Assembly (NCBI RefSeq): GCF_000816845.1
Contig: NZ_CP006877.1
Location: 1,989,501 to 2,053,500 of the forward strand
Origin: Rhizobium gallicum bv. gallicum R602sp
GTDB lineage: Bacteria > Pseudomonadota > Alphaproteobacteria > Rhizobiales > Rhizobiaceae
DNA: 64,000 nt
Reading direction: 5' to 3'
This document shows, one piece after another, positions 37,255-46,179 of the stretch. A program made the translations under genes and the position numbers. The notes below the pieces were generated by a model, which did no database searches, was not told where the DNA came from, and saw nothing but the letters and a program-made list of their open reading frames with translations. Within the stretch, counting starts at the first letter, position 1. The number at the start of each line of letters is the position of its first letter.

Positions 37255-38372
37255 CAAGGCCCCGCAAGAATGCCGCCGCTGACTGGTTCCTTGACACCGG
37301 TCGTGCCCGGAAAAGTCAGCGGCAGTCCCTCCAGCGACCGGACTGCTAGGTACCCCCAGGCTTCAGCTTCCATGGCATCGCCGTTAAAGCCCGCAACCTC
37401 GGCGGAGATCACGTCGGCATTTTGGCGGGCAGCGAGATCAGCAAGATCGCGCATGATCGTGCGGTTCAGCCGTCCGCCGCCGCACACGATGTAGACCGTC
37501 GGCATCACCGGGAGGTGACCGGCCGATTTGATGATCGAGGCGGCAGCCACATAGGCGAGCGTCCTCGCACCGTCCGCGAGCTCGGCGTCCGCTCCGCTCG
37601 GCGGTAGAAAATCGTTGCGATCGAGCGAACGGCGTTTTTCGGCAGTAAAGAACGGGCTTTCCAGATACAGGTCGACCAGTTCGGCGACGATCTTGCCTTC
37701 CGAAGCAATCATGCCGCCCTGGTCGAACGGAATCCCGGCATGTGTCTCGACCCATTGGTCGATCAAGGTATTTCCCGGCCCGCTGTCATAGGCGACGATC
37801 GAGCCGTCGGCGCCGATATAGGTAAGGTTCGAGATGCCGCCGATATTGACGAAGCAGACCGGCAGCTTGGCGTCCCGAAGCGTCCCCGAAAGCGCCGCAT
37901 GATAGGCCGGCACGAGCGGCGCACCCTGCCCGCCATGCACCATGTCGTTCGCCCGCATGTCGTAGACGATCGGGATGCCGGTTTCGCTCGCAAGCAGCGG
38001 CCCGTCGCCGAGCTGGACGGTCAGTGCCTCGTCGGGCCGGTGCAGCACGGTCTGGCCGTGGAATCCGACGACATCGATTGCGCTTCGATCCAGACCGCAA
38101 CGATCGAGAAATTGCGTGACGGCAGATGCATGACGCAGCGTAAGCTCTCGCTCGATTGCTGCAAGTTCACCGGGTCGTTCCTTGCGCCTGAGTATGGATT
38201 TTGCGCCTTCAAGCGAAAACTTCAGCCTGTCGCGAAAGGCCGGATCGTAAGGCACACCCAGAAACGGCCCCCGTTCCACGCTGGCTTCACCGTCTGTGCG
38301 AACCAGGGCGACATCGATTCCGTCCATCGACGTTCCGCTCATCAGGCCGATTGCGGTTCTTATTTTACCCAT
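37254..38372 (-). CDS. anmK: Anhydro-N-acetylmuramic acid kinase
   Basis: A 372-residue sugar kinase that cleaves and phosphorylates 1,6-anhydro-MurNAc to MurNAc-6-P during peptidoglycan recycling. [16 protein letters not shown] at residues 9-24 is the ATP/phosphate signature, [12 protein letters not shown] holds the catalytic region, and [12 protein letters not shown] and [10 protein letters not shown] are diagnostic. Coupled to the GNAT gene by a TGATG overlap. It is divergent from tyrS with a 110-base shared promoter region. Confidence 0.94.
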   Translation of the reverse strand: MGKIRTAIGLMSGTSMDGIDVALVRTDGEASVERGPFLGVPYDPAFRDRLKFSLEGAKSILRRKERPGELAAIERELTLRHASAVTQFLDRCGLDRSAIDVVGFHGQTVLHRPDEALTVQLGDGPLLASETGIPIVYDMRANDMVHGGQGAPLVPAYHAALSGTLRDAKLPVCFVNIGGISNLTYIGADGSIVAYDSGPGNTLIDQWVETHAGIPFDQGGMIASEGKIVAELVDLYLESPFFTAEKRRSLDRNDFLPPSGADAELADGARTLAYVAAASIIKSAGHLPVMPTVYIVCGGGRLNRTIMRDLADLAARQNADVISAEVAGFNGDAMEAEAWGYLAVRSLEGLPLTFPGTTGVKEPVSGGILAGP

Positions 38373-38386
38373 CCATCCTCCAAAAC

Positions 38387-38400
38387 ATTCCGAACGGAAT
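38387..38400. repeat. Palindrome in the anmK-tyrS intergenic region
   Basis: ATTCCGAACGGAAT is a perfect 14-bp palindrome, 15 bases upstream of anmK and 83 upstream of tyrS. Possible operator; nothing else supports it. Confidence 0.3.
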
Positions 38401-38482
38401 AGTGCACTTTCGGCAAAACAGTGCTAAACGCGCCGCGGCAGTTCAACAAGTATCAATCCGACACCCCCAAAGAGACGAAGTC

Positions 38483-39739
38483 ATGTCCGAGTTCAAATCC
38501 GATTTCCTGCGCATCCTGAAAGAGCGCGGCTTCATTCATCAGATCTCCGATGAAGCAGGCCTCGACGATCTGTTCGCCAAGGAAACCGTGACGGCATATA
38601 TCGGCTTCGATCCCACGGCGCCGAGCCTGCATGCAGGCTCGCTGATCCAGATCATGATGCTCCACTGGCTGCAGAAAACCGGCCACCGCGCGATTTCGCT
38701 GATGGGCGGCGGCACCGGCATGGTAGGCGATCCGTCCTTCAAGGAGGAAGCACGCCAGTTGATGACCGTCGAAACGATCGAGAGCAACATCGCCTCGATC
38801 AAGCGTGTCTTCTCGAATTACCTCACCTACGGTGAGGGTCCGAAAGACGCCTTGATGATCAACAATGCCGAATGGCTGCGTTCGATCAACTACCTCGATT
38901 TCCTGCGCGATGTCGGTCGCCACTTCTCGGTCAATCGCATGCTGGCCTTCGACAGCGTGAAGACGCGTCTCGATCGCGAACAGTCGCTCTCGTTCCTCGA
39001 ATTCAATTACATGATCCTGCAGGCCTACGACTTCGTCGAACTGGCAAAACGCTACGGCTGCCAGCTGCAGATGGGCGGTTCCGACCAGTGGGGCAACATC
39101 ATCAATGGTATAGATCTCGGTCACCGCATGGGGACTACACAGCTCTATGCCCTGACCTCTCCGCTTTTGACGACATCTTCCGGCGCCAAGATGGGCAAGT
39201 CGGCGACCGGTGCCGTCTGGCTGAACGCCGATATGTTCTCGGCCTATGACTTCTGGCAATACTGGCGCAATACCGAAGATGCGGACATCCCGCGCTTCCT
39301 CAAGCTTTACACCACCTTGCCAATGGCCGAGATCGCACGCTTGTCTGCGCTCGGTGGCTCGGAAATCAATGAGGTAAAGAAGATACTCGCAACCGAAGTA
39401 ACGGCGATCCTGCATGGCCGCACCGTTGCCGAAGAGGCCGCTGAAACGGCTCGCAAAACCTTCGAAGAAGGCGGGATCGCCGAGAACCTTCCGTCCGTCG
39501 ATGTTCCCGCATCCGAACTCGACGCCGGTATCGGCTTGCTTTCGCTGATGGTCCGCGCCGGCCTTGCTAACTCCAACGGCGAAGCCCGCCGTCACGTTCA
39601 GGGCGGAGCCGTGCGCATCAACGACCAAGCGGTCAGCGACGAGCGTAGGCTGATCGGCAGCGGTGAAATCACCGCCGATGGCGTCATCAAGCTGTCGCTC
39701 GGCAAGAAGAAGCACATCCTCATCCGCCGCGCGGCCTGA
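38483..39739 (+). CDS. tyrS: Tyrosyl-tRNA synthetase
   Basis: A 418-residue class Ic synthetase, TyrRS type 1. The HIGH-class motif is TAPSLHAGS (about 44-52), tyrosine-binding residues are in [10 protein letters not shown] and GSDQWGN, and the KMSKS-class loop is GAKMGKS (about 233-239). The C-terminal S4 domain ([19 protein letters not shown]) binds tRNA-Tyr. ATG 38483 follows AAAGAGACGAAG. Single gene ended by a strong terminator. Confidence 0.96.
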   Translation: MSEFKSDFLRILKERGFIHQISDEAGLDDLFAKETVTAYIGFDPTAPSLHAGSLIQIMMLHWLQKTGHRAISLMGGGTGMVGDPSFKEEARQLMTVETIESNIASIKRVFSNYLTYGEGPKDALMINNAEWLRSINYLDFLRDVGRHFSVNRMLAFDSVKTRLDREQSLSFLEFNYMILQAYDFVELAKRYGCQLQMGGSDQWGNIINGIDLGHRMGTTQLYALTSPLLTTSSGAKMGKSATGAVWLNADMFSAYDFWQYWRNTEDADIPRFLKLYTTLPMAEIARLSALGGSEINEVKKILATEVTAILHGRTVAEEAAETARKTFEEGGIAENLPSVDVPASELDAGIGLLSLMVRAGLANSNGEARRHVQGGAVRINDQAVSDERRLIGSGEITADGVIKLSLGKKKHILIRRAA

Positions 39740-39763
39740 GCCCCACGGTCTCGAAATTCAAGC

Positions 39764-39790
39764 AAGCCGGCCTTTGCGCCGGCTTTTTTT
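39764..39790 (+). terminator. Rho-independent terminator of tyrS
   Basis: AAGCCGGC (39764-39771), loop CTTTGC, GCCGGCTT (39778-39785) and TTTTT to 39790. The T-tract overlaps the TAA stop codon (39789-39791) of the convergent AsmA-like gene. Confidence 0.9.
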
Positions 39791-42700
39791 ATTGGAACTC
39801 GAAGATGTTGCGAAAAACGCCCGGCGCAATGATCGACAGCGGATTGATCTGCATGGCCGGATGGTCGAATTTGCCGGTCAGCTTGAACGTGATGCCGATC
39901 AGGCCGCGATCCGAACCGTTCCCGAGAATGATCCCAATGACCGGCAGCTCGGCAAACAGCCGGTTCAATCCATAGGCCGGCATGAAGGTGCCGGTCATAT
40001 CCATGTTGCCGCGCTGATCGCGGATCACGCCCTGGAACGTGGCCCCGATCTGATCGCCGCGCACCACGCCGTTTTCGACACCGACCACGCCGCCGCGGGA
40101 CACGACGCGCGCAAAGCCGCGCTGGAAGCGCTGCGCGGAGGTGTCGATATTGCGTTTGACGGCGGAATTGAGACTGCGCTGGTTCTCGCCGACGGGCGTT
40201 GAAACGATCGAGTGCAGGCGCTGCTCGTTGACGATGGCGAAGCGGCGTATATCGACCGAGCCATCCCAATTGCCGCCGTCGCCGAGCCTGATCGACATGT
40301 TGAGCAGCCCGCCCTGCATATGCTGATAGAGATCGGCGAAGCGCGAGACGGCACCGGCATCGCCGCTCGTGATATTCAAGACGCGGCCTTCCCTTGTCTG
40401 GCTGACAACCGCCTCGCCGCTGCCGGTGATGCCGGAAAAGTTCAGCGCCTGCAGGCGCCCGCCGCTCGATACGTATCTGGCCTCGAAATTGCCGATCTTT
40501 TCATCGTTGAAGCCAACGACGCTGTTGAGATTCGCACGGACCGAGACGCTGGCACTGCCACCACCATCCCCGTCGCTGTCGCCTTGTCCGTTCTTCAATC
40601 GTGCAAGGATCGGACGCGCATCGGCAGTGTTCCCAGATACCGAAACGTCGAAATTGCCCCTGTTACGCCGGATCGATATGGCAAAGTCATCAAGGGACGA
40701 AAGTCTCACGCTGTCGAAATCGGCAGACTCGAGATCGCCTTTGCTGAGGGCAAACGAGCCGCTGGCGCCAAAGCCGTCGCCCTTCAGACGGAAATTCCTG
40801 ATCTGCGTTTTCTCGGGTGGTCCCGATACTTCGAATTCCGCCGTCGCGCCGATCCCGCTTCCCTTCGCCCAACCGATCCAGGGAAGCTGCAACGACGCCT
40901 TGTCGAGATCGATCTGAACATTCTGGCGTTCCTCATCGATTTTCGTCAGCTGCATCGTCAGGCTGCCGTCGATGATCCCGGATAGGCCAGGAAGCACCTT
41001 TGCGCGTTGAGCGTTGTTCAGCGTCGCCGTGATGATGCGCTGCGGCTTGACGCCGGACGATTTGTCGGTCGGCTCGACAAGCTCGATCTCGGCGGGCACG
41101 CCGTCGATCTGCCCCTCGGCGTCGAGCGCCACTTGCTGCGGATCGGCGTCGAGCGCGCCATTCAGATTGGTAATCATCCGGCCCGACACCGGCTTGCCGA
41201 CATCGACGCCGCTGAGCTGCATGCTGGCCTTCCATTCGGGCGGCGGAGGATCCTGCGATCGCAGAAGGCCGAGCCGCGCCTCGACGTCGGCGGTGATCTT
41301 GCCCTTCAGGTCCCCAGGCACAAGGCCGGCGCGCTGCAGGACCTGGACCGGCTTGTAGGTGAGGAGTTCGCCCACCGCATCGGCATCGCCGGAGATCGCG
41401 AGCTTCATTTCCGCCATCAGTGGCTTCTGGTAAGTCGAGGGCAGTACGAACTGACCCTCTCCGAGGCTGACGGAACGGCCCGATGCGAAATATGACGTGC
41501 CACTCTTGATCGAAATCGTCGCCCTCTGGCCGGTCAGATCGAAATGGGCGGACGTATCTCGGATCGGCGGAATATCGCCTGCCACGTTCATGCGCGCATT
41601 CGCGATATCGAAACTGATACGGATTTGCTCGTCGCCGAGTCTCAGCCCCTTGCCGACGGCCTCGTCCAATTTCCCGGACGGAATGAATACCGAGATCGAC
41701 GCATTCGTGACCGTGCCGCCGAAGAGATTTCCCAGAACCCATTCGCGCGCCCTGGGCGCCATCCAAAAGGGCCAGAGCTGCTTGATCGCAGCCGTCTGAA
41801 GCTGCTGCGATTGTCCGACGAAGCTGATTTCCGGCGATTTGTCGCCGAGTTTGACATGAAGCGATCCGAACAGCTGCCCCAGAGGACTAGAAACTGTCAT
41901 GCCCGCGAACTGCAGTTCCCGCGAGGTGACGAGGTAGCGGCCCGTCGTCTGGATATCGAATGGGAGCGGCTGTTCGCCCGAGCCCACCGGTGCAGCCGTG
42001 CCGCCGCTGATCAGCAGATCGATGCCAAAACCCTTGCCGACGGCCGGATCGAGCTTGTCGAGATCGATGATTGCGCCGTTGAACGGGACGGCGGTGTTGC
42101 CGAACTGCGCTTGCGATCTTGCGATCTCAAGCGTCTGCTTCGTAAAGTCATAGCCGAGATTGATGCGGCCGCCGGAAAGCTGCTGTGCGTCTCCGTCGAC
42201 ATAGATCGACCCGGGCGCAAGATCCGCCCTGGCGGCCAGGGACGGCGCAACATCGCCCGCACTCCGCACGGCGGAAACGGCAACGTCCGCAAAACTGTTT
42301 ACGCCCTGCCGAATTTCCCCGAGCCCGTTCCTCTTCAAGGTAAATGGCGTCAGATCGGCATGGGTGAGCTTTGCCGTGAACCGCGACGCTTTCCCGGCGC
42401 TCCTTTCAGCAAGCACATCCAGCATCGCCACTTCGCCGTTGATTGCCACCTCGCCCGTCAAATGCAGCGAAGATGGTCCCGCATGCGCAAAGACCAGATT
42501 GTCGACCACGATCGAAAGCGGACCATTCGCGGTATCGGCGAGCTTGATGTCGATGCCGGAGAGACGCACCGTATCCGTACCCCCGCGCTCGACGAAATCG
42601 TCCAGGATATCGAGATGAGAAAACGCAGCTTCCATCGCCTGCGGAATTGCGTCGATGCGAAGCTTGCTTAAGTCCAGCGGGCCGCCGGACGGCAGAAGGG

Positions 42701-43187
42701 CCGTGTCGAGCGCAATATCGGCGGCTTCGATCGCCGTCACGGCCACCCGGCCGCGAAAAAGCGCAAACGGATCGAGCGCCATGCGCATCGCGCCTGTCGT
42801 CGACAGATGCTGCCCGCTTTCCTGATCGACCATATTGACGTTACGGGCTTCAAGCGCGAGCTGTGCACCGGACGTGAAACGGATGACGGTCGAGCCCACT
42901 TCTGCCCGGTAGCGGGGACCTATCGCCGAATTCAAGGCGGTCTGCGCCTGGCGCGACAGCGTCGCGTCGAACATTCCGCTTTCGATAGTGAAGATGATCG
43001 CCACCAGAAGAAAGAGAACGGCGGCAAAGCAACCAGCCGTCACATTGGCCGCACGCCGCATGCGTGAACGGCGCGGCGGCGGGCAATGCACGATGATGGG
43101 GTCTTCGGCCTGTGCGGAGGGAAGCTCATGCAGCGCGACGATGTCTTTTTTGCGAAACGTAACCTTTTCGCCGCGGATCACCGACAT
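39789..43187 (-). CDS. AsmA-like (DUF3971) large envelope protein
   Basis: An 1132-residue protein with a cytosolic 43-residue tail, a single membrane anchor (about residues 45-70, VTAGCFAAVLFLLVAIIFTI) and a long periplasmic region of repeated beta-strand segments. The DUF3971 core is seen around LFGSLHVKLGDKSPEISFVG and QLWPFWMAPRAREWVLGNLFGG, and the C-terminal AsmA-like block includes FMPAYGLNRLFAELPVIGIILG and LIGITFKLTGKFDHP. The architecture matches the YhdP/TamB-type bridge proteins that carry phospholipids between membranes; phospholipid transport is the likely role but inferred. Single gene convergent with tyrS. Confidence 0.88.
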   Translation of the reverse strand: MSVIRGEKVTFRKKDIVALHELPSAQAEDPIIVHCPPPRRSRMRRAANVTAGCFAAVLFLLVAIIFTIESGMFDATLSRQAQTALNSAIGPRYRAEVGSTVIRFTSGAQLALEARNVNMVDQESGQHLSTTGAMRMALDPFALFRGRVAVTAIEAADIALDTALLPSGGPLDLSKLRIDAIPQAMEAAFSHLDILDDFVERGGTDTVRLSGIDIKLADTANGPLSIVVDNLVFAHAGPSSLHLTGEVAINGEVAMLDVLAERSAGKASRFTAKLTHADLTPFTLKRNGLGEIRQGVNSFADVAVSAVRSAGDVAPSLAARADLAPGSIYVDGDAQQLSGGRINLGYDFTKQTLEIARSQAQFGNTAVPFNGAIIDLDKLDPAVGKGFGIDLLISGGTAAPVGSGEQPLPFDIQTTGRYLVTSRELQFAGMTVSSPLGQLFGSLHVKLGDKSPEISFVGQSQQLQTAAIKQLWPFWMAPRAREWVLGNLFGGTVTNASISVFIPSGKLDEAVGKGLRLGDEQIRISFDIANARMNVAGDIPPIRDTSAHFDLTGQRATISIKSGTSYFASGRSVSLGEGQFVLPSTYQKPLMAEMKLAISGDADAVGELLTYKPVQVLQRAGLVPGDLKGKITADVEARLGLLRSQDPPPPEWKASMQLSGVDVGKPVSGRMITNLNGALDADPQQVALDAEGQIDGVPAEIELVEPTDKSSGVKPQRIITATLNNAQRAKVLPGLSGIIDGSLTMQLTKIDEERQNVQIDLDKASLQLPWIGWAKGSGIGATAEFEVSGPPEKTQIRNFRLKGDGFGASGSFALSKGDLESADFDSVRLSSLDDFAISIRRNRGNFDVSVSGNTADARPILARLKNGQGDSDGDGGGSASVSVRANLNSVVGFNDEKIGNFEARYVSSGGRLQALNFSGITGSGEAVVSQTREGRVLNITSGDAGAVSRFADLYQHMQGGLLNMSIRLGDGGNWDGSVDIRRFAIVNEQRLHSIVSTPVGENQRSLNSAVKRNIDTSAQRFQRGFARVVSRGGVVGVENGVVRGDQIGATFQGVIRDQRGNMDMTGTFMPAYGLNRLFAELPVIGIILGNGSDRGLIGITFKLTGKFDHPAMQINPLSIIAPGVFRNIFEFQ

Positions 43188-43309
43188 GCGCTTTGGATAA
43201 CCCCGAGTTAGAATGTGGCCGTCCGGTCTGGCGGGACGATTTGAGCTTCAATATATATCCGCGGAACATAGTGTCATCCATAAACCCGGCAAAAGAAAGG
43301 TTTCCACAT

Positions 43310-43783
43310 ATGGCGGTTCTCGGCATCGGCGCCACGGCGCCGGATTTCAATCTTCCCCGCGACGGCGGCGGGCGGGTATCGCTTGCCGATTTCCGCGGAA
43401 AACCGCTGGTTCTGTTCTTCTATCCGAAGGACGATACGACCGGCTGCACCGCGGAATCGCTGGCCTTTACCGCTTTGGCCGACGAATTCGATGCCGCGGG
43501 AGCGGCGGTCGTCGGAATGTCCCCTGATTCGGTCAAATGCCACGAACGCTTCATCAAGAAGTACAGCCTTTCCGTTGCGCTCGCCTCGGACGAAGAGAAA
43601 ACGACGCTGCAGGCCTATGGTGTCTGGAAGGAAAAGAGCATGTATGGCCGCAGTTTCATGGGCGTCGAGCGCACGACCTTTCTGATCCGCACCGATGGTA
43701 CCGTCGCGATGATCTGGCAGAAGGTCAAGGTACCCGGTCATGCCGAAGACGTTTTGAAGGCCCTCAGGAACCTTACCGCGTGA
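43310..43783 (+). CDS. bcp: Thioredoxin-dependent peroxiredoxin (Bcp/PrxQ)
   Basis: A 157-residue peroxiredoxin that reduces hydroperoxides. The peroxidatic Cys is in YPKDDTTGCTAES (about residue 47); the Pro usual at the TPGC position is Thr here, and the nearby resolving Cys of the CxxxxC PrxQ subtype is absent, leaving KCHERF (about residue 80) as the only other Cys. ATG 43310 has AAAGAAAGG upstream. Its stop overlaps the GTG start of the DUF455 gene (GTGA), so both are coupled in one oxidative-stress/iron-related unit. Confidence 0.9.
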   Translation: MAVLGIGATAPDFNLPRDGGGRVSLADFRGKPLVLFFYPKDDTTGCTAESLAFTALADEFDAAGAAVVGMSPDSVKCHERFIKKYSLSVALASDEEKTTLQAYGVWKEKSMYGRSFMGVERTTFLIRTDGTVAMIWQKVKVPGHAEDVLKALRNLTA

Positions 43784-44604
43784 GCACGCTTTCGATGCCA
43801 TCTCTGCGCGGTGGCGCGATCGAGGCCATCGGGTCCGCCGATCTCGATCGCAAGACAGCTCTGGCGCAGGAAGCTGCGACCCGCTGGTTTGCACGAAGAA
43901 TTTCCCTACGTTCGCCGCGCGATGCGTCGCTGCCGGATAGGCCGGGCCGCCCGGATAAGCCGACACTGGTACCCCCGACGCAGGTCGAGAGACGCTCGCT
44001 GCACACCATCAACGGTCGCATTGCGCTTCTTCACGCGATCGCCCATATCGAGCTCAACGCCGTTGACCTGGCACTCGATATCGTTGCGCGGTTTGCCACC
44101 GAATCGGTTCCCAACTCTTTCTTCGACGGATGGATGCAGGTTGCCTTCGAGGAGGCGAAGCACTTCCGCTTGGTGCGCGGGCGGCTGCGCGATCTTGGCG
44201 CCGATTACGGTGATATGCCCGCGCATGACGGCCTTTGGCAGGCGGCGCACGCGACCAGAAACGATCTGACGGCGCGGCTTGCGGTCGTTCCCCTGATTCT
44301 CGAGGCCCGCGGCTTGGATGTCACGCCCTCGCTGCAGGCGAAGATGCGTGAAACCGGCGATCACGAAAGTGCGGCCGTCCTCGATGTCATCTACAATGAC
44401 GAAAAGGGGCATGTGGCAATCGGCGCAAAATGGTTCCGCTTTCTCTGCGCCCGCGAGCGCCGCGACCCGGCCCAGACCTTCAAGGAGCTGGTGCGTGCAA
44501 ACTTCCGCGGTCCGCTGAAACCGCCATTCAACGACCTGGCGCGCGCCGAAGCCGGCCTCACGCCTTCTTTCTATCGTTCATTGACGGCGACCAGCAATCT
44601 GTAA
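43780..44604 (+). CDS. DUF455 ferritin-like protein
   Basis: A 274-residue protein of the DUF455 group, a ferritin-like four-helix diiron fold. Metal-ligand motifs are visible as AIAHIELNAVDLALD (E..H type), QVAFEEAKHFRLV (ExxH) and VIYNDEKGHVAIG (ExxH), with spacing typical of ferritin-like oxidases such as MiaE. The reaction is not established for DUF455. I use GTG 43780, overlapping the bcp stop; ATG 43795 is an alternative. Coupling to a peroxiredoxin suggests a redox or iron function. Confidence 0.88.
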   Translation: MSTLSMPSLRGGAIEAIGSADLDRKTALAQEAATRWFARRISLRSPRDASLPDRPGRPDKPTLVPPTQVERRSLHTINGRIALLHAIAHIELNAVDLALDIVARFATESVPNSFFDGWMQVAFEEAKHFRLVRGRLRDLGADYGDMPAHDGLWQAAHATRNDLTARLAVVPLILEARGLDVTPSLQAKMRETGDHESAAVLDVIYNDEKGHVAIGAKWFRFLCARERRDPAQTFKELVRANFRGPLKPPFNDLARAEAGLTPSFYRSLTATSNL

Positions 44605-44629
44605 ACCTGTGCGTGCATGAATATGCCCG

Positions 44630-44649
44630 CTAAGGCATTTGTTAACCAT
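44630..44649. promoter_or_regulatory. CtrA-like site upstream of the M23 peptidase gene
   Basis: Read on the minus strand, TTAA (44642-44645), seven bases and CTTAG resemble the CtrA consensus TTAA-N7-TTAA; on the plus strand TTAACCAT (44642-44649) matches a CtrA half-site. It is 57 bases upstream of the GTG start of a peptidoglycan hydrolase, the class of gene CtrA controls in rhizobia. Confidence 0.35.
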
Positions 44650-44705
44650 AACGGTGTGTAATCATTCCTGATCGAAGCACGGGCGCATCAATTGGGAGAT
44701 TCTCC

Positions 44706-46022
44706 GTGACGCATGCACAGCAAAATCGCGTATTCGGCAAGCGCTCGCAGGAACATATCCTCATTCTCGCCAGTGGCGACAAGGTCCGGCACGTAACCAT
44801 AAAGCCGTGGATGGCAGCCCTCGGCTTCTGTTTTTCCGTCGTTTTCGTGATCGGCTATCTGCTTGCAACCTCCTACCTCGTCCTTCGCGACGACCTGATC
44901 GGCGCCACCATGGCGCGCCAAGCCCGCATGCAGCATGATTATGAAGATCGCATTGCGGCCCTTCGTGCGCAGGTCGATCGGGTCACCTCGCGTCAGCTGC
45001 TCGACCAGCAGCTGGTGGAAGACAAGGTGGACAAGCTCATGCAGCAGCAGATGGCGCTGACCTCGCGCCATGGCAAGTTTGGCTCCCTCCTCGACCGTGC
45101 GGAACATTCCGGCCTGACGAAGAAGGATGCGATGATACCGGCTCAATCCCTCGTGCCCGAAGCAAAGGACAAGCGTGCGTCGGTTTCACCCGGCGCCCGG
45201 GCGATCGACATGCTCCTGGCAGGCACGGACGAACCCGCCGACGCAACGCCCGACAATTCCGCGCTCGCCTATGCCCCCACACCCGAAACCGTCGGCGATC
45301 GCGCCGACCGCCTGTTCTCGAAGGTCACGCTTTCACTGAAAGGCGTCGAGGAAGAGCAGCGCGCCCGCGTTGAGCAGCTGACTGTGGATGCGGGCGATGC
45401 CGCCAGCAATATCGAGAAAGTCCTGACCCGCTTCAAGATTGCCGTACCGGAGCAGGCAGCCGTCAAGCCCGATGATGATGATGATGACAGCGCTGTCGGC
45501 GGCCCCTATGCCGAGCCGGAAAACGGCGACAACTTCAACAATTCCCTCGCGCAGCTCGATACCGCCTTGACCCGGCTCGAAGCCGTTCGCAGTACGGCGG
45601 AAGCCCTGCCGTTCCGCAATCCGGCCATCGGCAAGGAAATCACCAGTCCCTTCGGCAATCGGCGCGATCCTTTCCTCGGACGTCTTGCCCTTCATTCCGG
45701 CGTTGACTTTCGCTTTGCTGCGGGCGAAACGATCCGCCCAACAGCCCCCGGCAAGGTCGTCAATGCCGGCTGGACGGGCGGCTACGGCAACATGGTCGAG
45801 ATCGATCACGGTAACGGCATTTCTACCCGTTACGGCCACATGTCGGAGATTCTGGTGAAGGCCGGCGACATGGTCGGCCGCTCGGATGTGATCGGTCTTG
45901 CCGGAAGCACAGGCCGTTCGACGGGCACCCATTTGCATTACGAGGTACGCCAGAACGGCCGCGCGGTCGATCCGGTGTATTTCTTGAATGCAGGCTTGAA
46001 ACTCGCGACTTATATCAAATAA
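44706..46022 (+). CDS. M23 (LytM) peptidoglycan metallopeptidase with membrane anchor
   Basis: A 438-residue protein with an N-terminal cytosolic stretch, one membrane segment (about 36-60), a periplasmic coiled coil (about 65-115 and 200-240), an acidic linker with a run of aspartates (about 255-262) and a LytM domain at about 305-430. The zinc motif is intact: HSGVDF for HxxxD and HLHYEV for HxH, with GYGNMVEIDHGNGISTRYGH between. It should be an active endopeptidase. The layout is that of the RgsM-type polar-growth metallopeptidase of Sinorhizobium, a likely but unproven equivalence. Start is GTG 44706 with GGGAG upstream. Confidence 0.88.
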   Translation: MTHAQQNRVFGKRSQEHILILASGDKVRHVTIKPWMAALGFCFSVVFVIGYLLATSYLVLRDDLIGATMARQARMQHDYEDRIAALRAQVDRVTSRQLLDQQLVEDKVDKLMQQQMALTSRHGKFGSLLDRAEHSGLTKKDAMIPAQSLVPEAKDKRASVSPGARAIDMLLAGTDEPADATPDNSALAYAPTPETVGDRADRLFSKVTLSLKGVEEEQRARVEQLTVDAGDAASNIEKVLTRFKIAVPEQAAVKPDDDDDDSAVGGPYAEPENGDNFNNSLAQLDTALTRLEAVRSTAEALPFRNPAIGKEITSPFGNRRDPFLGRLALHSGVDFRFAAGETIRPTAPGKVVNAGWTGGYGNMVEIDHGNGISTRYGHMSEILVKAGDMVGRSDVIGLAGSTGRSTGTHLHYEVRQNGRAVDPVYFLNAGLKLATYIK

Positions 46023-46076
46023 ACGACTGCGGTAACCACAGTTTTACCTGTTCGACGGCTGCAGAGCCCGTATTCC

Positions 46077-46105
46077 TTGACTTGCAAGCCGTTTGGGACT
46101 ATGTC
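46077..46105 (+). promoter_or_regulatory. Predicted promoter of the DEAD-box helicase gene
   Basis: TTGACT (46077-46082), a 17-base spacer and TATGTC (46100-46105). It lies in the 157-base gap after the M23 gene, giving a leader of about 65 bases before the helicase start. Confidence 0.45.
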
Positions 46106-46179
46106 GCGCTGCATTGCGGCATGCAATCCCGCCGACTCAACCAGAGTATGGCCGAACCTGAACGGAAATAGTTTTCCCC

